Assembly (NCBI RefSeq): GCF_003284935.1
Contig: NZ_QMEV01000019.1
Span: forward strand, 1 to 64,000
DNA: 64,000 nucleotides
Direction of reading: 5' to 3'
Source: Mycobacterium colombiense
GTDB lineage: Bacteria > Actinomycetota > Actinomycetes > Mycobacteriales > Mycobacteriaceae
Numbering within the stretch: position 1 is the first letter of the stretch; each line of letters opens with the position of its first letter. The notes below the pieces were generated by a model. It was not told the DNA's origin. It worked only from the letters and a program-made list of their open reading frames with translations, and searched no databases. Both the position numbers and the translations under genes were made by a program. This document shows positions 42,970-52,423 of the stretch, in pieces.

Positions 42970-43233
42970 GTGCTTCGTGGATTATTCTTCGCCGGAGCAA
43001 TCGCAGTGGGAATTGCGGGGATGCCCGTAGCCGTGGCGGCTCCGTCAACGACGACGACTACGACCACCACGACCACAACGTCGACGTCGCCCACCAGCGG
43101 GGCCAGCGCCTACTACCCGAACTGCAGGGCGGCCTGCGCGGCGGGTGTCGCGCCGATCTACCGCGGGCAGCCCGGCTATCGAGCCGGCCTCGATCGTGAC
43201 AACGACGGCATAGCCTGCGAGGTGTGCCACTAG
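42970..43233 (+). CDS. Small secreted Excalibur-domain protein with poly-Thr linker
   Basis: 87 residues from GTG at 42970. Signal peptide (LRGLFFAGAIAVGIAGMPVAVAA, cut near residue 25), then a run of 12 threonines and Ser/Thr, then a C-terminal Excalibur calcium-binding motif, YPNCRAACAAGVAPIYRG and DRDNDGIACE with the DxDxDG loop and two Cys. Such proteins bind Ca2+ in the cell wall or medium. The Thr run (ACG/ACC repeats) is a likely site of O-mannosylation and of slippage. Confidence 0.85.
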   Translation: MLRGLFFAGAIAVGIAGMPVAVAAPSTTTTTTTTTTTSTSPTSGASAYYPNCRAACAAGVAPIYRGQPGYRAGLDRDNDGIACEVCH

Positions 43234-43252
43234 TCCGTCGAAACCCGACGCG

Positions 43253-43420
43253 GTGACGGCGTTAGTCCGCAAGAAAGACGGCACCAGCGAGTCGCAGGAC
43301 GCCGACATCGAGGTCGGCCAGCAGGCCCATCGCTTCGAATTTCCGGCCATCGCGCAGTCCACGGTTGATGAGGTCCTCTTCGTCAGCAGCGCCGGCCGCT
43401 GCTTCGTGATCGGGCCCTGA
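43253..43420 (+). CDS. Possible small gene or gene remnant (55 aa)
   Basis: Reading from GTG 43253 gives a protein-like 55-residue sequence: VTALVRKKDGTSESQDADIE, then VGQQAHRFEFPAIAQSTVDE and VLFVSSAGRCFVIGP. No ribosome site is clear and the frame is open further upstream into the Excalibur gene. It could be the tail of a lost gene. I do not recognise it. Confidence 0.3.
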   Translation: MTALVRKKDGTSESQDADIEVGQQAHRFEFPAIAQSTVDEVLFVSSAGRCFVIGP

Positions 43421-43435
43421 GCCCGAATCCGGGCC

Positions 43436-43651
43436 TCAGCGTTTCGTTGGCCGCCGGCTCACCGGGGCGGTGAAGCCTTCGGTGTCGTCGAAGAATGCCC
43501 ACTGGCCGTCGTCGTTGACCTCCATGCGCCAACCCAACTCGGTGTTGCCGCCAACGGAGTTGACGAACCAGGCGTACGCGGCCTCCGCGTTGGCAAAACT
43601 CTTCGTCGCAACGACCCGGCCCCGTGGGTCGATGACGCGAAACGCAGGCAT
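43436..43651 (-). CDS. Small conserved-type hypothetical protein (71 aa)
   Basis: 71 residues from ATG at 43651 (MPAFRVIDPRGRVVATKSFA). The sequence has strands and a helix (NAEAAYAWFVNSVGG, GWRMEVNDDGQWAFFDDTEG) and a basic tail; no signal or membrane segment. It looks like a small mixed alpha/beta domain whose repeated RVIDPRG/VNDDGQW strands suggest DUF-type ligand or regulatory function. Unknown family. It lies 68 bp beyond the htpG stop, same strand, and could be the last gene of that transcript. Confidence 0.65.
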   Translation of the reverse strand: MPAFRVIDPRGRVVATKSFANAEAAYAWFVNSVGGNTELGWRMEVNDDGQWAFFDDTEGFTAPVSRRPTKR

Positions 43652-43719
43652 GGGATCTAAGTATCCCTGCCTGGGAGTTTTCAATCCCGGAAATGGCTTA
43701 TTTGCCGGTAAACCCCGGG

Positions 43720-45645
43720 TTACACCGTGCGGGCCAGCCGGTGAGCGAGTATCTCGGCAAACCTCGCCGGATCGTCGAGCGTGCCGCCCTCGGCGAGAAG
43801 CGCTGTGCCATACAGCAATTCCGCGGTCTCCGCGACCGAGGGATCGTCGCTGCGCTCCTGGTGCGCTTGGCGCAGACCGGTGACGAGCGGATGGTTGGGA
43901 TTGAGTTCGAGGATCCGCTTCCCCACCGGAATGTCCTGCCCGGAAGCGCGGTAGATGCGCGCGAGCGCAGGCGTGATCCCGAAGGCGTCGGTGATGAGGC
44001 AGGCCGGCGAGTCCGTCAGCCGGGTAGACAGCCGAACTTCCTTGACGTGGTCGCTCAGGGTGTCCTTGAGCCAGGTCAGCAGGTCGGCGAACTCCTTTTG
44101 CTGCTCCTCGCGCTCGGCCTCGCTCTGCTCGCCGTCGGAGCTGAGGTCCACCTCGCCCTTGGCGATCGACTGCAGCGGCTTGCCGTCGAATTCGGTCACG
44201 GTTCCCACCCAGACCTCGTCGACTGGGTCGGTGAGCAGCAGCACCTCGTAGCCCTTGGCCTTGAACGCCTCGAGGTGCGGCGATTTCAGGATCTGCTGGC
44301 GCGACTCGCCCGTGGCGTAGAAGATCTGCGTCTGGCCGTCCTTCATCCGCTCCACGTATTGGGCGAGCGTGGTGGCTTCCTCGTCGCTGCGGGTCGAGGC
44401 GAATGAGGAGATCTGCAGCAGCGTCTCCTGGTTGTCGAAGTCCGACAGCAGGCCCTCCTTGACGACCCGGCCGAATTGGGTCCAGAAGGTGCGATAGTCC
44501 TCGGGGCGCTCGGACTGCAGATCCTTGATCGTGGAGAGGACCTTCTTTGTCAGCCGACGCCGAATGGCCTTGATCTGCCGATCCTGTTGCAGGATTTCGC
44601 GGGACACGTTCAGCGACATGTCCTGCGCGTCAACGACACCCTTGACGAAGCGCAGGTATTCGGGCATGAGCTCGTCGCAGTCGCCCATGATAAACACGCG
44701 CTTGACGTACAGCTGGATCCCGGTCTGGGCGTCCCGGTTGAACAGGTCGAACGGGGCGTGCGACGGGATGAACAGCAGTGCCTGGTACTCGAAGGTGCCC
44801 TCGGCCCGCATCGCGATGACCTCGAGCGGGTCGTCCCAGGCGTGCGCGATGTGCTTGTAGAACTCCTTGTACTCCTCTTCGGAGACCTCTTCTTTGGGCC
44901 TGGCCCACAGGGCCTTCATCGAGTTGAGGGTCTCGGTCTCGATGGTGACGGTCTCCTCGCCGCCCTCCTCGCTCGCCGGTTGCCGTCGCTCCACCTGCAT
45001 CCGGATGGGCCACGCGATGAAGTCGGAGTATTTCTTGACCAGGCTCCTGATCTTGAACTCCGCGGTGTAGTCGTGCAGCTCGTCCTCGGCGTCCTCGGGC
45101 TTGAGGTGCAGGATGACCGACGTTCCTTGCGGAGCGTCGTCGACCGATTCGATGGTGTAGGTGCCCTCGCCGCTAGATTCCCATCTGGTGGCGTCGCTCT
45201 CGCCGGCCTTGCGGGTGAGCAGCTCGACCTTGTCGGCGACCATGAAACTCGAATAGAAACCGATCCCGAACTGGCCGATGAGTTCCTCGGAGGCCGCTTC
45301 GTTCTTGGCCTCGCGCAGTTGCTTGCGCAGCTCCGCGGTGCCGGACTTGGCCAGCGTGCCGATCAGATCCACCACTTCGGCGCGGGTCATTCCGATGCCG
45401 TTGTCACGGATGGTCAGGATGCGCGCGTCCTTGTCCACGTCGATCTCGATGTGCAGGTCGGAGGTGTCGACGTCGAGGTCCTTGTTCCGGAACGCTTCAA
45501 GCCGCAGCTTGTCCAGCGCGTCGGAGGCGTTGGAGATCAACTCCCGCAGGAACGAGTCCTTGTTGGAGTAGACGGAATGGACCATCAGATCCAGCAGTTG
45601 GCGAGCCTCTGCCTGAAACTCCAACTGCTCGACGCGCGCGTTCAT
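43720..45645 (-). CDS. htpG: Chaperone HtpG (Hsp90)
   Basis: 641 residues. ATP-dependent cytosolic chaperone. N-terminal GHKL ATPase (residues ~1-215): EFQAEARQLLDLMVHSVYSN, LRELISNASDALDK with the Mg-binding Asn, DNGIGMTRAEV and GQFGIGFYSSFMVAD, the lid and ATP loop. The middle domain holds the catalytic Arg region (~330-350, LNVSREILQQ), and the C-terminal third dimerises. It lacks the MEEVD tail, as all bacterial members do. It corresponds to Rv2299c. It has its own promoter, divergent from the TIGR03085 gene. Confidence 0.96.
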   Translation of the reverse strand: MNARVEQLEFQAEARQLLDLMVHSVYSNKDSFLRELISNASDALDKLRLEAFRNKDLDVDTSDLHIEIDVDKDARILTIRDNGIGMTRAEVVDLIGTLAKSGTAELRKQLREAKNEAASEELIGQFGIGFYSSFMVADKVELLTRKAGESDATRWESSGEGTYTIESVDDAPQGTSVILHLKPEDAEDELHDYTAEFKIRSLVKKYSDFIAWPIRMQVERRQPASEEGGEETVTIETETLNSMKALWARPKEEVSEEEYKEFYKHIAHAWDDPLEVIAMRAEGTFEYQALLFIPSHAPFDLFNRDAQTGIQLYVKRVFIMGDCDELMPEYLRFVKGVVDAQDMSLNVSREILQQDRQIKAIRRRLTKKVLSTIKDLQSERPEDYRTFWTQFGRVVKEGLLSDFDNQETLLQISSFASTRSDEEATTLAQYVERMKDGQTQIFYATGESRQQILKSPHLEAFKAKGYEVLLLTDPVDEVWVGTVTEFDGKPLQSIAKGEVDLSSDGEQSEAEREEQQKEFADLLTWLKDTLSDHVKEVRLSTRLTDSPACLITDAFGITPALARIYRASGQDIPVGKRILELNPNHPLVTGLRQAHQERSDDPSVAETAELLYGTALLAEGGTLDDPARFAEILAHRLARTV

Positions 45646-45760
45646 GGCTTCTCCTACATCTCCTTTCCAAAGGACAGTGACGTCTCAAATTTACCGAGCC
45701 GCCCACTATTGGTGTTGTGGACCCGTCCACTCACGCGTCGACCGCCTCTAGGCTGAACGC

Positions 45761-46381
45761 ATGTCTGTTGCTCAACGCGAACGTGCCGCCCTCGTGGAAA
45801 CCATGCGCGGCGTCGGGCCGGACGCGCCCACGCTGTGCGAGGGATGGAAGACGCGGGACCTGGCCGCGCACCTGGTGATCCGTGAGTACCGCCCCGACGC
45901 CGCGCCCGGCATCCTGATCCCCTTCTTCGCTTCCCACACCGAGAAGGTGCAGAACCAGGTCGCCGAGCGGAACGATTGGGAGGAGCTGGTCGGCAAGCTC
46001 GCCGCCGGCCCGCCGGTCTACTCGCCGCTCAAACTGCTCGACCCGGTGGCCAATGTGGCCGAGATGTTCATCCACCACGAGGACGTGCGCCGCGCGCAGC
46101 CGGGCTGGCAGCCGCGCTCGCTGGAGCCGGCCCTGAGCAAGATGCTGCGGCGCACCCTGCCGTTGATGGCCCGGCTCACCCTCGCCAAGGTGCCCGGCCG
46201 GGTGGCGTTGCGGACCTCGGAGGGCAAGACGGTGCTCACCGCAGGCCAGGGGCCGGCGGTGACGGTGACCGGTGCTCCCGAGGAACTGTTGTTGTTCAGC
46301 GTGGGACGTCAGGCCAAGGTCGACTTCGACGGCGACGCCGCGGCGGTGCAGGCCGTGCGCGATGCGCCTAAAGGGTTATAG
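45761..46381 (+). CDS. TIGR03085-family (mycothiol-dependent maleylpyruvate isomerase-like) metal-binding protein
   Basis: 206 residues. DinB/MDMPI-like four-helix N-terminus: SVAQRERAALVETMRGVGPD, TLCEGWKTRDLAAHLVIREY with a metal His, and MFIHHEDVRRAQ with two further His, the expected Zn triad. The C-terminal ~80 residues are a small alpha/beta domain (TVLTAGQGPAVTVTGAPEEL, LFSVGR). Mycobacterial proteins of this type are thought to be mycothiol S-transferases or isomerases. The substrate is unknown. Confidence 0.85.
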   Translation: MSVAQRERAALVETMRGVGPDAPTLCEGWKTRDLAAHLVIREYRPDAAPGILIPFFASHTEKVQNQVAERNDWEELVGKLAAGPPVYSPLKLLDPVANVAEMFIHHEDVRRAQPGWQPRSLEPALSKMLRRTLPLMARLTLAKVPGRVALRTSEGKTVLTAGQGPAVTVTGAPEELLLFSVGRQAKVDFDGDAAAVQAVRDAPKGL

Positions 46382-46446
46382 GTCCGGCGATCGCGGCGGC
46401 CGCTCGCGGGCCGTTCAGGAGGCGTAACCGAATTTCCGGACGCGGG

Positions 46447-47979
46447 TCACCCGAAGGCCGCCCGCAGCTCTTTCTTGATCACTTTGCCGAATTGATTGCG
46501 CGGCAAGGTCTCGACGACCACCAGGTGTTCGGGGTGCTTGTATCGGCTGAGGCCGCGTGATTGGCAATGTCGCACAAGGGATTCCAATGACACGCCGTCG
46601 GCTGTCGCGGGCACCACGACCGCACACACGCGTTCGCCGGTCCGGGGGTCGGGAATGCCGATGACGGCGACATCGGCGACGGCGGGATGGGTGGCGAGCG
46701 CATTCTCGATTTCGAGCGCCGAGATGTTCTCGGCGTTGCGGATGATCGCGTCCTTGGTACGGCCGGTGACGCGGACATTGCCGTGGGCGTCGATCATGCC
46801 GAGATCGCCTGTGCGCAACCACCCGTCGCTGTCGAACGCATCGGCGTCAAGTGCCGCGTCGGCGTAGCCGAGGAAGCACTGGGGTCCCTTGAGCCGCAGC
46901 TCGCCTTCCTGCCCGGCGGGCACTTCGGCGCCGCGGCTGTCCACCGCGCGAACCTTGACCCCGGGCACCGGCGGCCCGACGGTGTGGTCGAGCACCTCGG
47001 GCGCGGCGGTCAACGACGGCGAGGTCGCGCATGGAAACTCGGTCATTCCCCAGGCATTGGCGATGCCGGCCAGGCCGAAGGTGTCACGAACCTGGCGGCT
47101 CAGTTCGGCGGTGACGGGCGCCCCTCCGGCCAGGCAGCCCCGGACGGAAGGAAACAGCGGCCGATCGGGTTGGGCCCGTTGGGCTTCGAGGAATGCGACG
47201 AAGAATGGGGTCGCGGTGCCCAGGAACGTCGGATTGTGCGCGGCGATGGCCCACGGCGTGGTAGCCGGATCGAACGTCTCGAATAGGGCCAACCGCATGC
47301 CGGTCAGCAACCCGGTGGCCAGCATCGCCGCCCCGCCGATGTGGGCGATCGGGAAGGCGATCGGATCCACGTCGCTACTGTTGGCCCCCACCATGCCCAC
47401 CACGCCCGCCGAGCCGGCGATCACCGACGTGTCGGTGTGGCGGATCCCCTTGGGGGCCGCGGTGGTTCCCGAGGAGTAGTAGATCCAGCGCGCGTCGTCG
47501 GCGGTTCTCGGCGGCGGCGGGAGTGCCCCGGTGTCGCCGCCGGGCAGCCGCAGCCCGCCGGTGGACGGGGGCGTTGCCAAGTCGAGCGCGACGACCTCGA
47601 AGCCCCTGTCCCGCGACAATGCCCGGGCCAGCTCACCGTACTCGAATCCGCGCCAAAGCTGTGGCGCCACAAAGACTTCGGTATCGAGTTGGCCAGTGAT
47701 GAAGCCCACCTCACTTTCCCGCAATATCGGAATGATCGGGTTCTGCACCGCGGCGAGTCGGGCAAGCGCGGCCATCACCACCATGGTCTCCAGCGTGGTG
47801 GGCAACTGCCAGGACACGACGGTTCCCGCGCGAACCCCTCGTTCGGCCAGAGCGGCTGCGGTCGCGCACGCGGCGTCGTGCAGTTGACGCGCTGTGAGGC
47901 TGCGCCCGTACTCATCGGCGAGAAGCGGTCGTGGTGATCCTCGCTGCGCCGCCTCGGCGATCAGGGCCCAGAACGTCAC
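46447..47979 (-). CDS. Acyl-CoA synthetase / AMP-dependent ligase (FadD-like)
   Basis: 510 residues from GTG at 47979. ANL superfamily: activates a carboxylic acid with ATP to the acyl-adenylate, then loads CoA. The P-loop-like A3 motif YYSSGTTAAPKG is at about residues 171-182, then NAWGMTEFP (A5), WLRTGDLGMID (A7), GRTKDAIIRNAENIS (A8), and the catalytic Lys in RNQFGKVIKKEL (A10). It lies 19 bp downstream of an acyl-CoA thioesterase-like gene on the same strand, forming an activation/hydrolysis pair. The acid used is unknown. Confidence 0.9.
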   Translation of the reverse strand: MTFWALIAEAAQRGSPRPLLADEYGRSLTARQLHDAACATAAALAERGVRAGTVVSWQLPTTLETMVVMAALARLAAVQNPIIPILRESEVGFITGQLDTEVFVAPQLWRGFEYGELARALSRDRGFEVVALDLATPPSTGGLRLPGGDTGALPPPPRTADDARWIYYSSGTTAAPKGIRHTDTSVIAGSAGVVGMVGANSSDVDPIAFPIAHIGGAAMLATGLLTGMRLALFETFDPATTPWAIAAHNPTFLGTATPFFVAFLEAQRAQPDRPLFPSVRGCLAGGAPVTAELSRQVRDTFGLAGIANAWGMTEFPCATSPSLTAAPEVLDHTVGPPVPGVKVRAVDSRGAEVPAGQEGELRLKGPQCFLGYADAALDADAFDSDGWLRTGDLGMIDAHGNVRVTGRTKDAIIRNAENISALEIENALATHPAVADVAVIGIPDPRTGERVCAVVVPATADGVSLESLVRHCQSRGLSRYKHPEHLVVVETLPRNQFGKVIKKELRAAFG

Positions 47980-47998
47980 CGCGCCAATCCCTTCGGGC

Positions 47999-48841
47999 TC
48001 ACCGCGCCGACGGGTCGGTAGTGGGTGGGCGGAATCCCGAGTGCGCGACCGCGACGGATACCCCGGTGCCGATCGGGCCTTTGGCGTCCACCAGGACCGC
48101 CGAGCCGCTAGCCACCCCGTCGTGGCTGTGATGCATCAGCGAGGCAAGCCCGATATGGGCGCCCTCGGGCAGCCTGCTCAGCGTGAGCGTGTAGTCGACG
48201 TTGATGAACTGCAGGGAGTTGGTGCCCCAGTTGGCAATCGACGCCGTGATGTCACCGGCCATCGCCACGCGGGTGAAGGCGGTAAGCGGGTCGTCGTCGA
48301 TCAACGGCCGTGTCTCGTGGATCCACGTGTATTTCGAGCCGTCGCCCTCAGGCCAGTCCGGGTCGGGGTTCTGCACGTCGGCGCCCCAGCCGTAGGTTCG
48401 CATGAACAGTGTCGAGTAGGCCTCGTCCACCGGGATCGGCGGCATCTGCACCGGTGGTGACCAGACCTGGCCTTCGGGTTGCGCCCCGCGCCGCAGAAAC
48501 AGCGCGCTCGCCTGCGCCACCGCGGCGCCGTCCTGGGTGATCACGGCCTCGACCAGCCGCAATCGGCGCCGGTCGTGTTGCACCTTCGTGTGCACCTCGA
48601 GCGGCGCCAAGGCGGTCGGGCGGGGCAGATCGACGGTCAATCGCGCCGGTTGCAGGTCCGCATCCCCGGCCGCATCCTCGACCGCCCACGCCAAGAGTCC
48701 GCCGACGACGTGTCCGCTCAGCGAGGGGCCCCATCCACCCCGGGCGATTTTGGTTGGAACGAGATAGTTTTCGTCGCGGACGAAGTACGGCGCCGGTTCT
48801 GCGCAGGAGGCTTCATCCGGCACGATATTGGGCTCGGCCAC
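47999..48841 (-). CDS. Acyl-CoA thioesterase-like protein (double hot-dog)
   Basis: 280 residues from GTG at 48841; the frame is open to 48949 but AAGGG lies just before the GTG. It looks like a duplicated hot-dog fold of the TesB/thioesterase-like group: GWGPSLSGHVVGGLLAWAVE in the first half, a helix covered by LTVDLPRPTALAPLEVHTKV, and in the second half INVDYTLTLSRLPEGAHIG and HSHDGVASGSAVLVDAKGPI. It hydrolyses acyl-CoA or holds it as a dehydratase-like scaffold. It leads the acyl-CoA ligase gene, so the two very likely act on the same acid. Confidence 0.78.
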   Translation of the reverse strand: MAEPNIVPDEASCAEPAPYFVRDENYLVPTKIARGGWGPSLSGHVVGGLLAWAVEDAAGDADLQPARLTVDLPRPTALAPLEVHTKVQHDRRRLRLVEAVITQDGAAVAQASALFLRRGAQPEGQVWSPPVQMPPIPVDEAYSTLFMRTYGWGADVQNPDPDWPEGDGSKYTWIHETRPLIDDDPLTAFTRVAMAGDITASIANWGTNSLQFINVDYTLTLSRLPEGAHIGLASLMHHSHDGVASGSAVLVDAKGPIGTGVSVAVAHSGFRPPTTDPSAR

Positions 48842-48952
48842 TGCATGACCCTTCGGCTGATGGGATCGCGGGCTCAGCTGAGGACCGCAACTGTGGATGT
48901 TACAGTTGCGCTTCCAGTCGCTGGGTGCGCACCGCGCCGCGACAGTCATCGG

Positions 48953-49678
48953 TCACCCGATTGCGGCGCCCACCAGATGGCCGATCAGGTAGGTGACGGC
49001 CAGCGCGAGACTGCCGCCGACGGCGTTGCGCAGCACCGCCCGGCGCTTGCGGGCTCCGCCCAAGCCGGCCGAGACGGCACCGGTAATCACCAGCGCGACA
49101 AGCACGGCCACGACGGTGACGGGGATTCGCCACGTGGTCGGCGGGGCAAGGATCGCGATCAAGGGCAGTAGGGCCCCGACCGCGAACGACAGCGCCGACG
49201 ACGAGGCCGCCTGCCACGGATTGGTGAGGTCGTCGGGGTTGATGCCCAGTTCGACCTCGGCGTGGGCGAGCAGCGGATTGTGGTCGGTGAGTTCCTCGGC
49301 CACGGTGCGCGCGGTCGCCGGCGTCAGGCCCTTGGCTTCATACAGGGCGGCGAGCTCGTCTAGCTCCGCGGCCGGGTCGTCGCGCAGTTCGCGACGCTCC
49401 TGGCTCAGCAACGCCTTTTCCGTGTCGCGTTGGGTGCTGACGGACACGTATTCGCCCAGCGCCATCGACACCGCCCCGGCGACCAGTCCGGCGCTGCCCG
49501 CGGTCAATATCGGGGCGCGTGCGGCGGTGGCCGCCGCGACCCCCACGACGATGCCGGCGGTGGAGACGATTCCGTCATTGGCCCCCAGGACGCCTGCGCG
49601 CAGCCAATTCAATTTCGACGACACCGAACCGACGTGGGGTTCGTGCGGATGTGACGCACTCGGCACGGCCGCAACCAT
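48953..49678 (-). CDS. VIT/CCC1-family metal (Fe/Mn) transporter
   Basis: 241 residues with five probable membrane helices. The first helix pair LRAGVLGANDGIVSTAGIVVGVAAA carries the conserved Asp of VIT-family transporters, and GAVSMALGEYVSVSTQRDTE the Gly/Met/Glu ion-path motif. A cytosolic helical loop (ERRELRDDPAAELDELAAL) binds metal in the family. It exports Fe2+ or Mn2+ out of the cytosol. It is on the same strand as the thioesterase/ligase pair but 111 bp away. Confidence 0.87.
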   Translation of the reverse strand: MVAAVPSASHPHEPHVGSVSSKLNWLRAGVLGANDGIVSTAGIVVGVAAATAARAPILTAGSAGLVAGAVSMALGEYVSVSTQRDTEKALLSQERRELRDDPAAELDELAALYEAKGLTPATARTVAEELTDHNPLLAHAEVELGINPDDLTNPWQAASSSALSFAVGALLPLIAILAPPTTWRIPVTVVAVLVALVITGAVSAGLGGARKRRAVLRNAVGGSLALAVTYLIGHLVGAAIG

Positions 49679-49921
49679 ATAGACGAAAACCCTTGCCGAC
49701 TAGACAACGTAGCCTTCCCAAACCGGCCCGCGCGAAGGGTTGGTTCGCGGCGGCCCGCGGGCAAAGTGCCTGCTGAGCGCCTCTGCCAGGGGCTGCGGCG
49801 AGAGGCTGCGCTCGGCAGCGACCACCTGGGTGACGGCCGCGACCAAACGTTGCGCATGGGCGGGTCACAGCCAGTCCATAGGAACGCTATCTAACGTCGG
49901 GCTGGTAACGGGGGGTGTTCG

Positions 49922-49934
49922 AAGGAACTTCCTT
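49922..49934. promoter_or_regulatory. Short palindrome in the 288-bp leader of the Gly-Pro repeat gene
   Basis: The gap between the VIT gene and the repeat protein gene (49679-49966) holds AAGGAA-C-TTCCTT, a perfect 13-bp palindrome, 33 bp before the start at 49967. I see no other gene or RNA there; weak open frames exist but look non-coding. It may be an operator or a small 5'-UTR stem. Confidence 0.35.
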
Positions 49935-49966
49935 GCAAGAAATCCCTAGTGGATAGGTGAAGCATC

Positions 49967-50629
49967 ATGAAGTTGAAGCAACTTGTCGGAGGGGTGACCA
50001 TCGCCGGAGCGCTCGGCGCTGCGACCCTGGGAATGGGCGCCGGATTTGCCAACGCCGCACCCGGGGCGCCACAGCCTCCGGGTAATAATGGCGGGGCGGC
50101 GCCCGGTGGCGGGCACGCGCCCACCGGTCCCAACGATCCGGGCGGTCCCGGCGGTCCTGGTGGTCCCGGTGGTCCGGGTGGTCCGGGTGGACCCGGAGGC
50201 CCTGGCGGCCACCCCGGTGGTCCTGGCGGACCGCCGCCTGGCGATCACCCGGGCGGACCCGGTGGACCCGGTGGTCCGGGTGGCCCCGGCGGTCCTGGTG
50301 ACCACCCGGGCGGCCCTGGCGGGCCTGGTGGCCCCGGTGACCATCCCGGTGCTCCCGGCGGTTTCGGTGGACCGGATCCGCACCCGGGCGGCCCGTGGCA
50401 CGGAGATGACCACCGCGGCTACTTCCACGGGGCACCGTGGGGCGATGGGCCGGCACCCTGGGGTGCGGGCGAGCCGCCGCGGCCGGCATGGGATCGACCG
50501 CTTCCCCCGCCCGGTGGGCGCTGGGACTACGGCCCGATCAACTACTGGGGATACAACGAAACGCCGTACTGGAACCCCCGTTTCAATCAGTGGGGATTTG
50601 ACTTCTTCGGAGTGTGGATCCCGCTGTGA
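49967..50629 (+). CDS. Secreted Gly-Gly-Pro repeat (collagen-like) protein
   Basis: 220 residues. Signal peptide MKLKQLVGGVTIAGALGAAT with cleavage after ANA near residue 30. Residues ~55-145 are built of GGP/PGG triplets interrupted by H, D and PP (GPGGPGGPGG runs, PGDHPGGP). The C-terminal ~70 residues are compact and Trp/Tyr-rich (INYWGYNETPYWNPRFNQWG, DFFGVWIPL). Pro every third residue with Gly in between suggests a polyproline-II-like rod in the cell wall or medium. The repeats at DNA level (GGTCCC/GGT variants) are prone to slippage. Function unknown. Confidence 0.85.
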   Translation: MKLKQLVGGVTIAGALGAATLGMGAGFANAAPGAPQPPGNNGGAAPGGGHAPTGPNDPGGPGGPGGPGGPGGPGGPGGPGGHPGGPGGPPPGDHPGGPGGPGGPGGPGGPGDHPGGPGGPGGPGDHPGAPGGFGGPDPHPGGPWHGDDHRGYFHGAPWGDGPAPWGAGEPPRPAWDRPLPPPGGRWDYGPINYWGYNETPYWNPRFNQWGFDFFGVWIPL

Positions 50630-50642
50630 TCGATAACTGACA

Positions 50643-50678
50643 CGACGCCCGCTTCGCCGATTGGCGAGGCGGGCGTCG
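50643..50678. terminator. Strong intergenic hairpin after the repeat-protein gene
   Basis: CGACGCCCGC (50643-50652) pairs perfectly with GCGGGCGTCG (50669-50678), and TCGCC/GGCGA continue the stem around a GATT loop. It begins 14 bp after the stop at 50629 and lies before the convergent methyltransferase stop. GTCGTTTACT follows; no real U-run. A bidirectional terminator is likely. Confidence 0.75.
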
Positions 50679-50725
50679 TCGTTTACTACGTTGGCGCCGA
50701 GCGGTTTTCGCTCTCGGCGCTGGTT

Positions 50726-51361
50726 CTAGCCTTTGATGCCGACGGTCAGCAGGTCGGGCACCAACGCCGTCCACACCGGTCGCGGGATCCGGTGTTGGTC
50801 GCTGATCGCGAACCCGGCGTTCTCGAACAACGTCCGCATCTCGGGTGCGGAGGCGTTGTGTTGGGGCTTCCACCGGGAGTTCGCGGAGGACTGCAGCCGC
50901 GGTTGCCGCGTGCTCAGCGCCGAGACGGCCACCAGGCCGCCGGGCGCCAGCACGCGGTGGAATTCGCGCAATGCGGCCGGCTGGTCGAAGAAGTGAAAGG
51001 CCGAGGTTGTCACGACGGCGTCGAGGGCGCCGTCGTCGAAAGGGAGCTGCTCGGCCGGGGCGCGCATCCACTGCACCCGGTCGGACCTGGCGCGAGCCTG
51101 ACCGAGCATGCCGTCGGACATGTCGACGCCATAGATCTCGTCGGGCTGCAGTTCACGCTGGATCCGATCGCTCAAAATCCCCGTACCGCAGGCGACGTCG
51201 GCGATCTTACGGGCGCCGTGATTGCGCAGTTGGGCGATCACCTCGTCGTGCGGAGGCCGGTACACCCACTGCTGCAAGAACGGCAGATCGTAGACCGGAG
51301 CGAGGAAGCTCCATATCCGCGTGACGGCGTCGTTGAGCCCTCGTCGCTGCGGTGCGGTCAT
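50726..51361 (-). CDS. Class I SAM-dependent methyltransferase (UbiE/MenG-like)
   Basis: 211 residues from ATG at 51361. SAM motif [13 protein letters not shown] at about residues 53-64, acidic loop [31 protein letters not shown] (motif post-I to II), and [11 protein letters not shown]. The overall pattern is that of methyltransferase domain 11, used on quinones, polyketides or lipids. The substrate is unknown. Its start overlaps the stop of the TIGR00027 methyltransferase (51358-51361), so two methyltransferases are coupled. Confidence 0.85.
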   Translation of the reverse strand: MTAPQRRGLNDAVTRIWSFLAPVYDLPFLQQWVYRPPHDEVIAQLRNHGARKIADVACGTGILSDRIQRELQPDEIYGVDMSDGMLGQARARSDRVQWMRAPAEQLPFDDGALDAVVTTSAFHFFDQPAALREFHRVLAPGGLVAVSALSTRQPRLQSSANSRWKPQHNASAPEMRTLFENAGFAISDQHRIPRPVWTALVPDLLTVGIKG

Positions 51362-52290
51362 CGACAAAGCTCCGAGCTGTAGTAGATCGTGTCGGCCACC
51401 GAGACGGAATCGTTGGTCTGCGGAATCGCATCCAGAACGGAGTCGGCCAGCAGCTGAGTCATCCGGACGCCCTCCGATCGCCATCCCAGGTTATCCAGAT
51501 AGACCGCGACGTCATTGCGCTCGCCCTGATAGCCGAGCTCGCCGAATTCCAGGTCGAAGCCATGCTCACGCCACTTCGCGGTGGCCCTGCGCATCATTTC
51601 CTGGGCTTTCTCGGTGTCCACTTCTGACATGTCCGGAATAGCTTCGCACGCCAGCCGGCTGCCGTCAGCGCTGAGCGCGGTGATGTTGTCCAGCAGGCGG
51701 TCTTGCGCCTCCGTGGGCAGGTACCCGAAGAGCCCCTCCGCGATCCACGCGGTGGGGCGGCTTTTGTCAAAACCGGCTTCCGCCAACGCCTTTGGCCAGT
51801 CATTGCGCAAGTCGACGGCGACCGTACGCAACTGCGCCGTCGGGGCGGCGCCCAGCTCCGCCAGCGTGGCGGACTTGAACGCGATCACCTGCGGTTGGTC
51901 GATCTCGAACACGGTCATGTCGGCCGGCCACGCCAACCGGTAGGCGCGGGCGTCGAGACCCGACGCCAGGATCACGGCCTGCCGGATCCCGGAATGCGTG
52001 GCGTCGCGGAAGAAGGAGTCGAAGAATCGGGTCCGGGCGGCCATCGCGGCCGGCATGTGTTCGAGCTTCCAGCCGGATTCATGGTCGTCGACGTCTGCGA
52101 CCGCCAGCTCGCCGGACACCCAGCGCGTGAAGAAGTCCACCCCTACCGCGCGTACCAGCGGTTCGGCGAAGCGGTCCTCGATCAGCGGGGTGTCGGCATT
52201 GGTCGCGATCGCTCGGGCGGCCGCGACCATTGTGGCGGTCGCGCCGACACTGGTCGCCAAATCCCAGGTGTCGTTGTCTGTGCGTGGCAT
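51358..52290 (-). CDS. TIGR00027-family SAM-dependent methyltransferase
   Basis: 310 residues, the usual size of this large mycobacterial family related to leucine-carboxyl methyltransferases. Markers: [20 protein letters not shown] start, [29 protein letters not shown] (SAM-binding), [20 protein letters not shown] and [21 protein letters not shown]. tuberculosis has many paralogues thought to methylate acidic lipids or metabolites. It is first gene of the two-methyltransferase unit. Confidence 0.92.
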   Translation of the reverse strand: MPRTDNDTWDLATSVGATATMVAAARAIATNADTPLIEDRFAEPLVRAVGVDFFTRWVSGELAVADVDDHESGWKLEHMPAAMAARTRFFDSFFRDATHSGIRQAVILASGLDARAYRLAWPADMTVFEIDQPQVIAFKSATLAELGAAPTAQLRTVAVDLRNDWPKALAEAGFDKSRPTAWIAEGLFGYLPTEAQDRLLDNITALSADGSRLACEAIPDMSEVDTEKAQEMMRRATAKWREHGFDLEFGELGYQGERNDVAVYLDNLGWRSEGVRMTQLLADSVLDAIPQTNDSVSVADTIYYSSELCR

Positions 52291-52423
52291 GCGGCTACTG
52301 TCCCCCTCGGAATCACAGGTTACCTAGCCGGCATAACGAACGACAGGCGCGTGGAGTTCCCACGCTGCCGCCGCGCGGCTATTTCGCCAGGTCGGCGTCG
52401 CGTCGCCGCAGCGAGCGGGACTT

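Noticed and set aside
49740..49949. Possible small gene before the Gly-Pro repeat gene
   Set aside because: The 69-codon frame has no ribosome site, no protein-like composition and overlaps the likely promoter.
50120..50360. Short-repeat array looking like a CRISPR or minisatellite
   Set aside because: The units are 9-bp codon-level Gly-Gly-Pro repeats within an intact secreted protein frame; there are no spacers.
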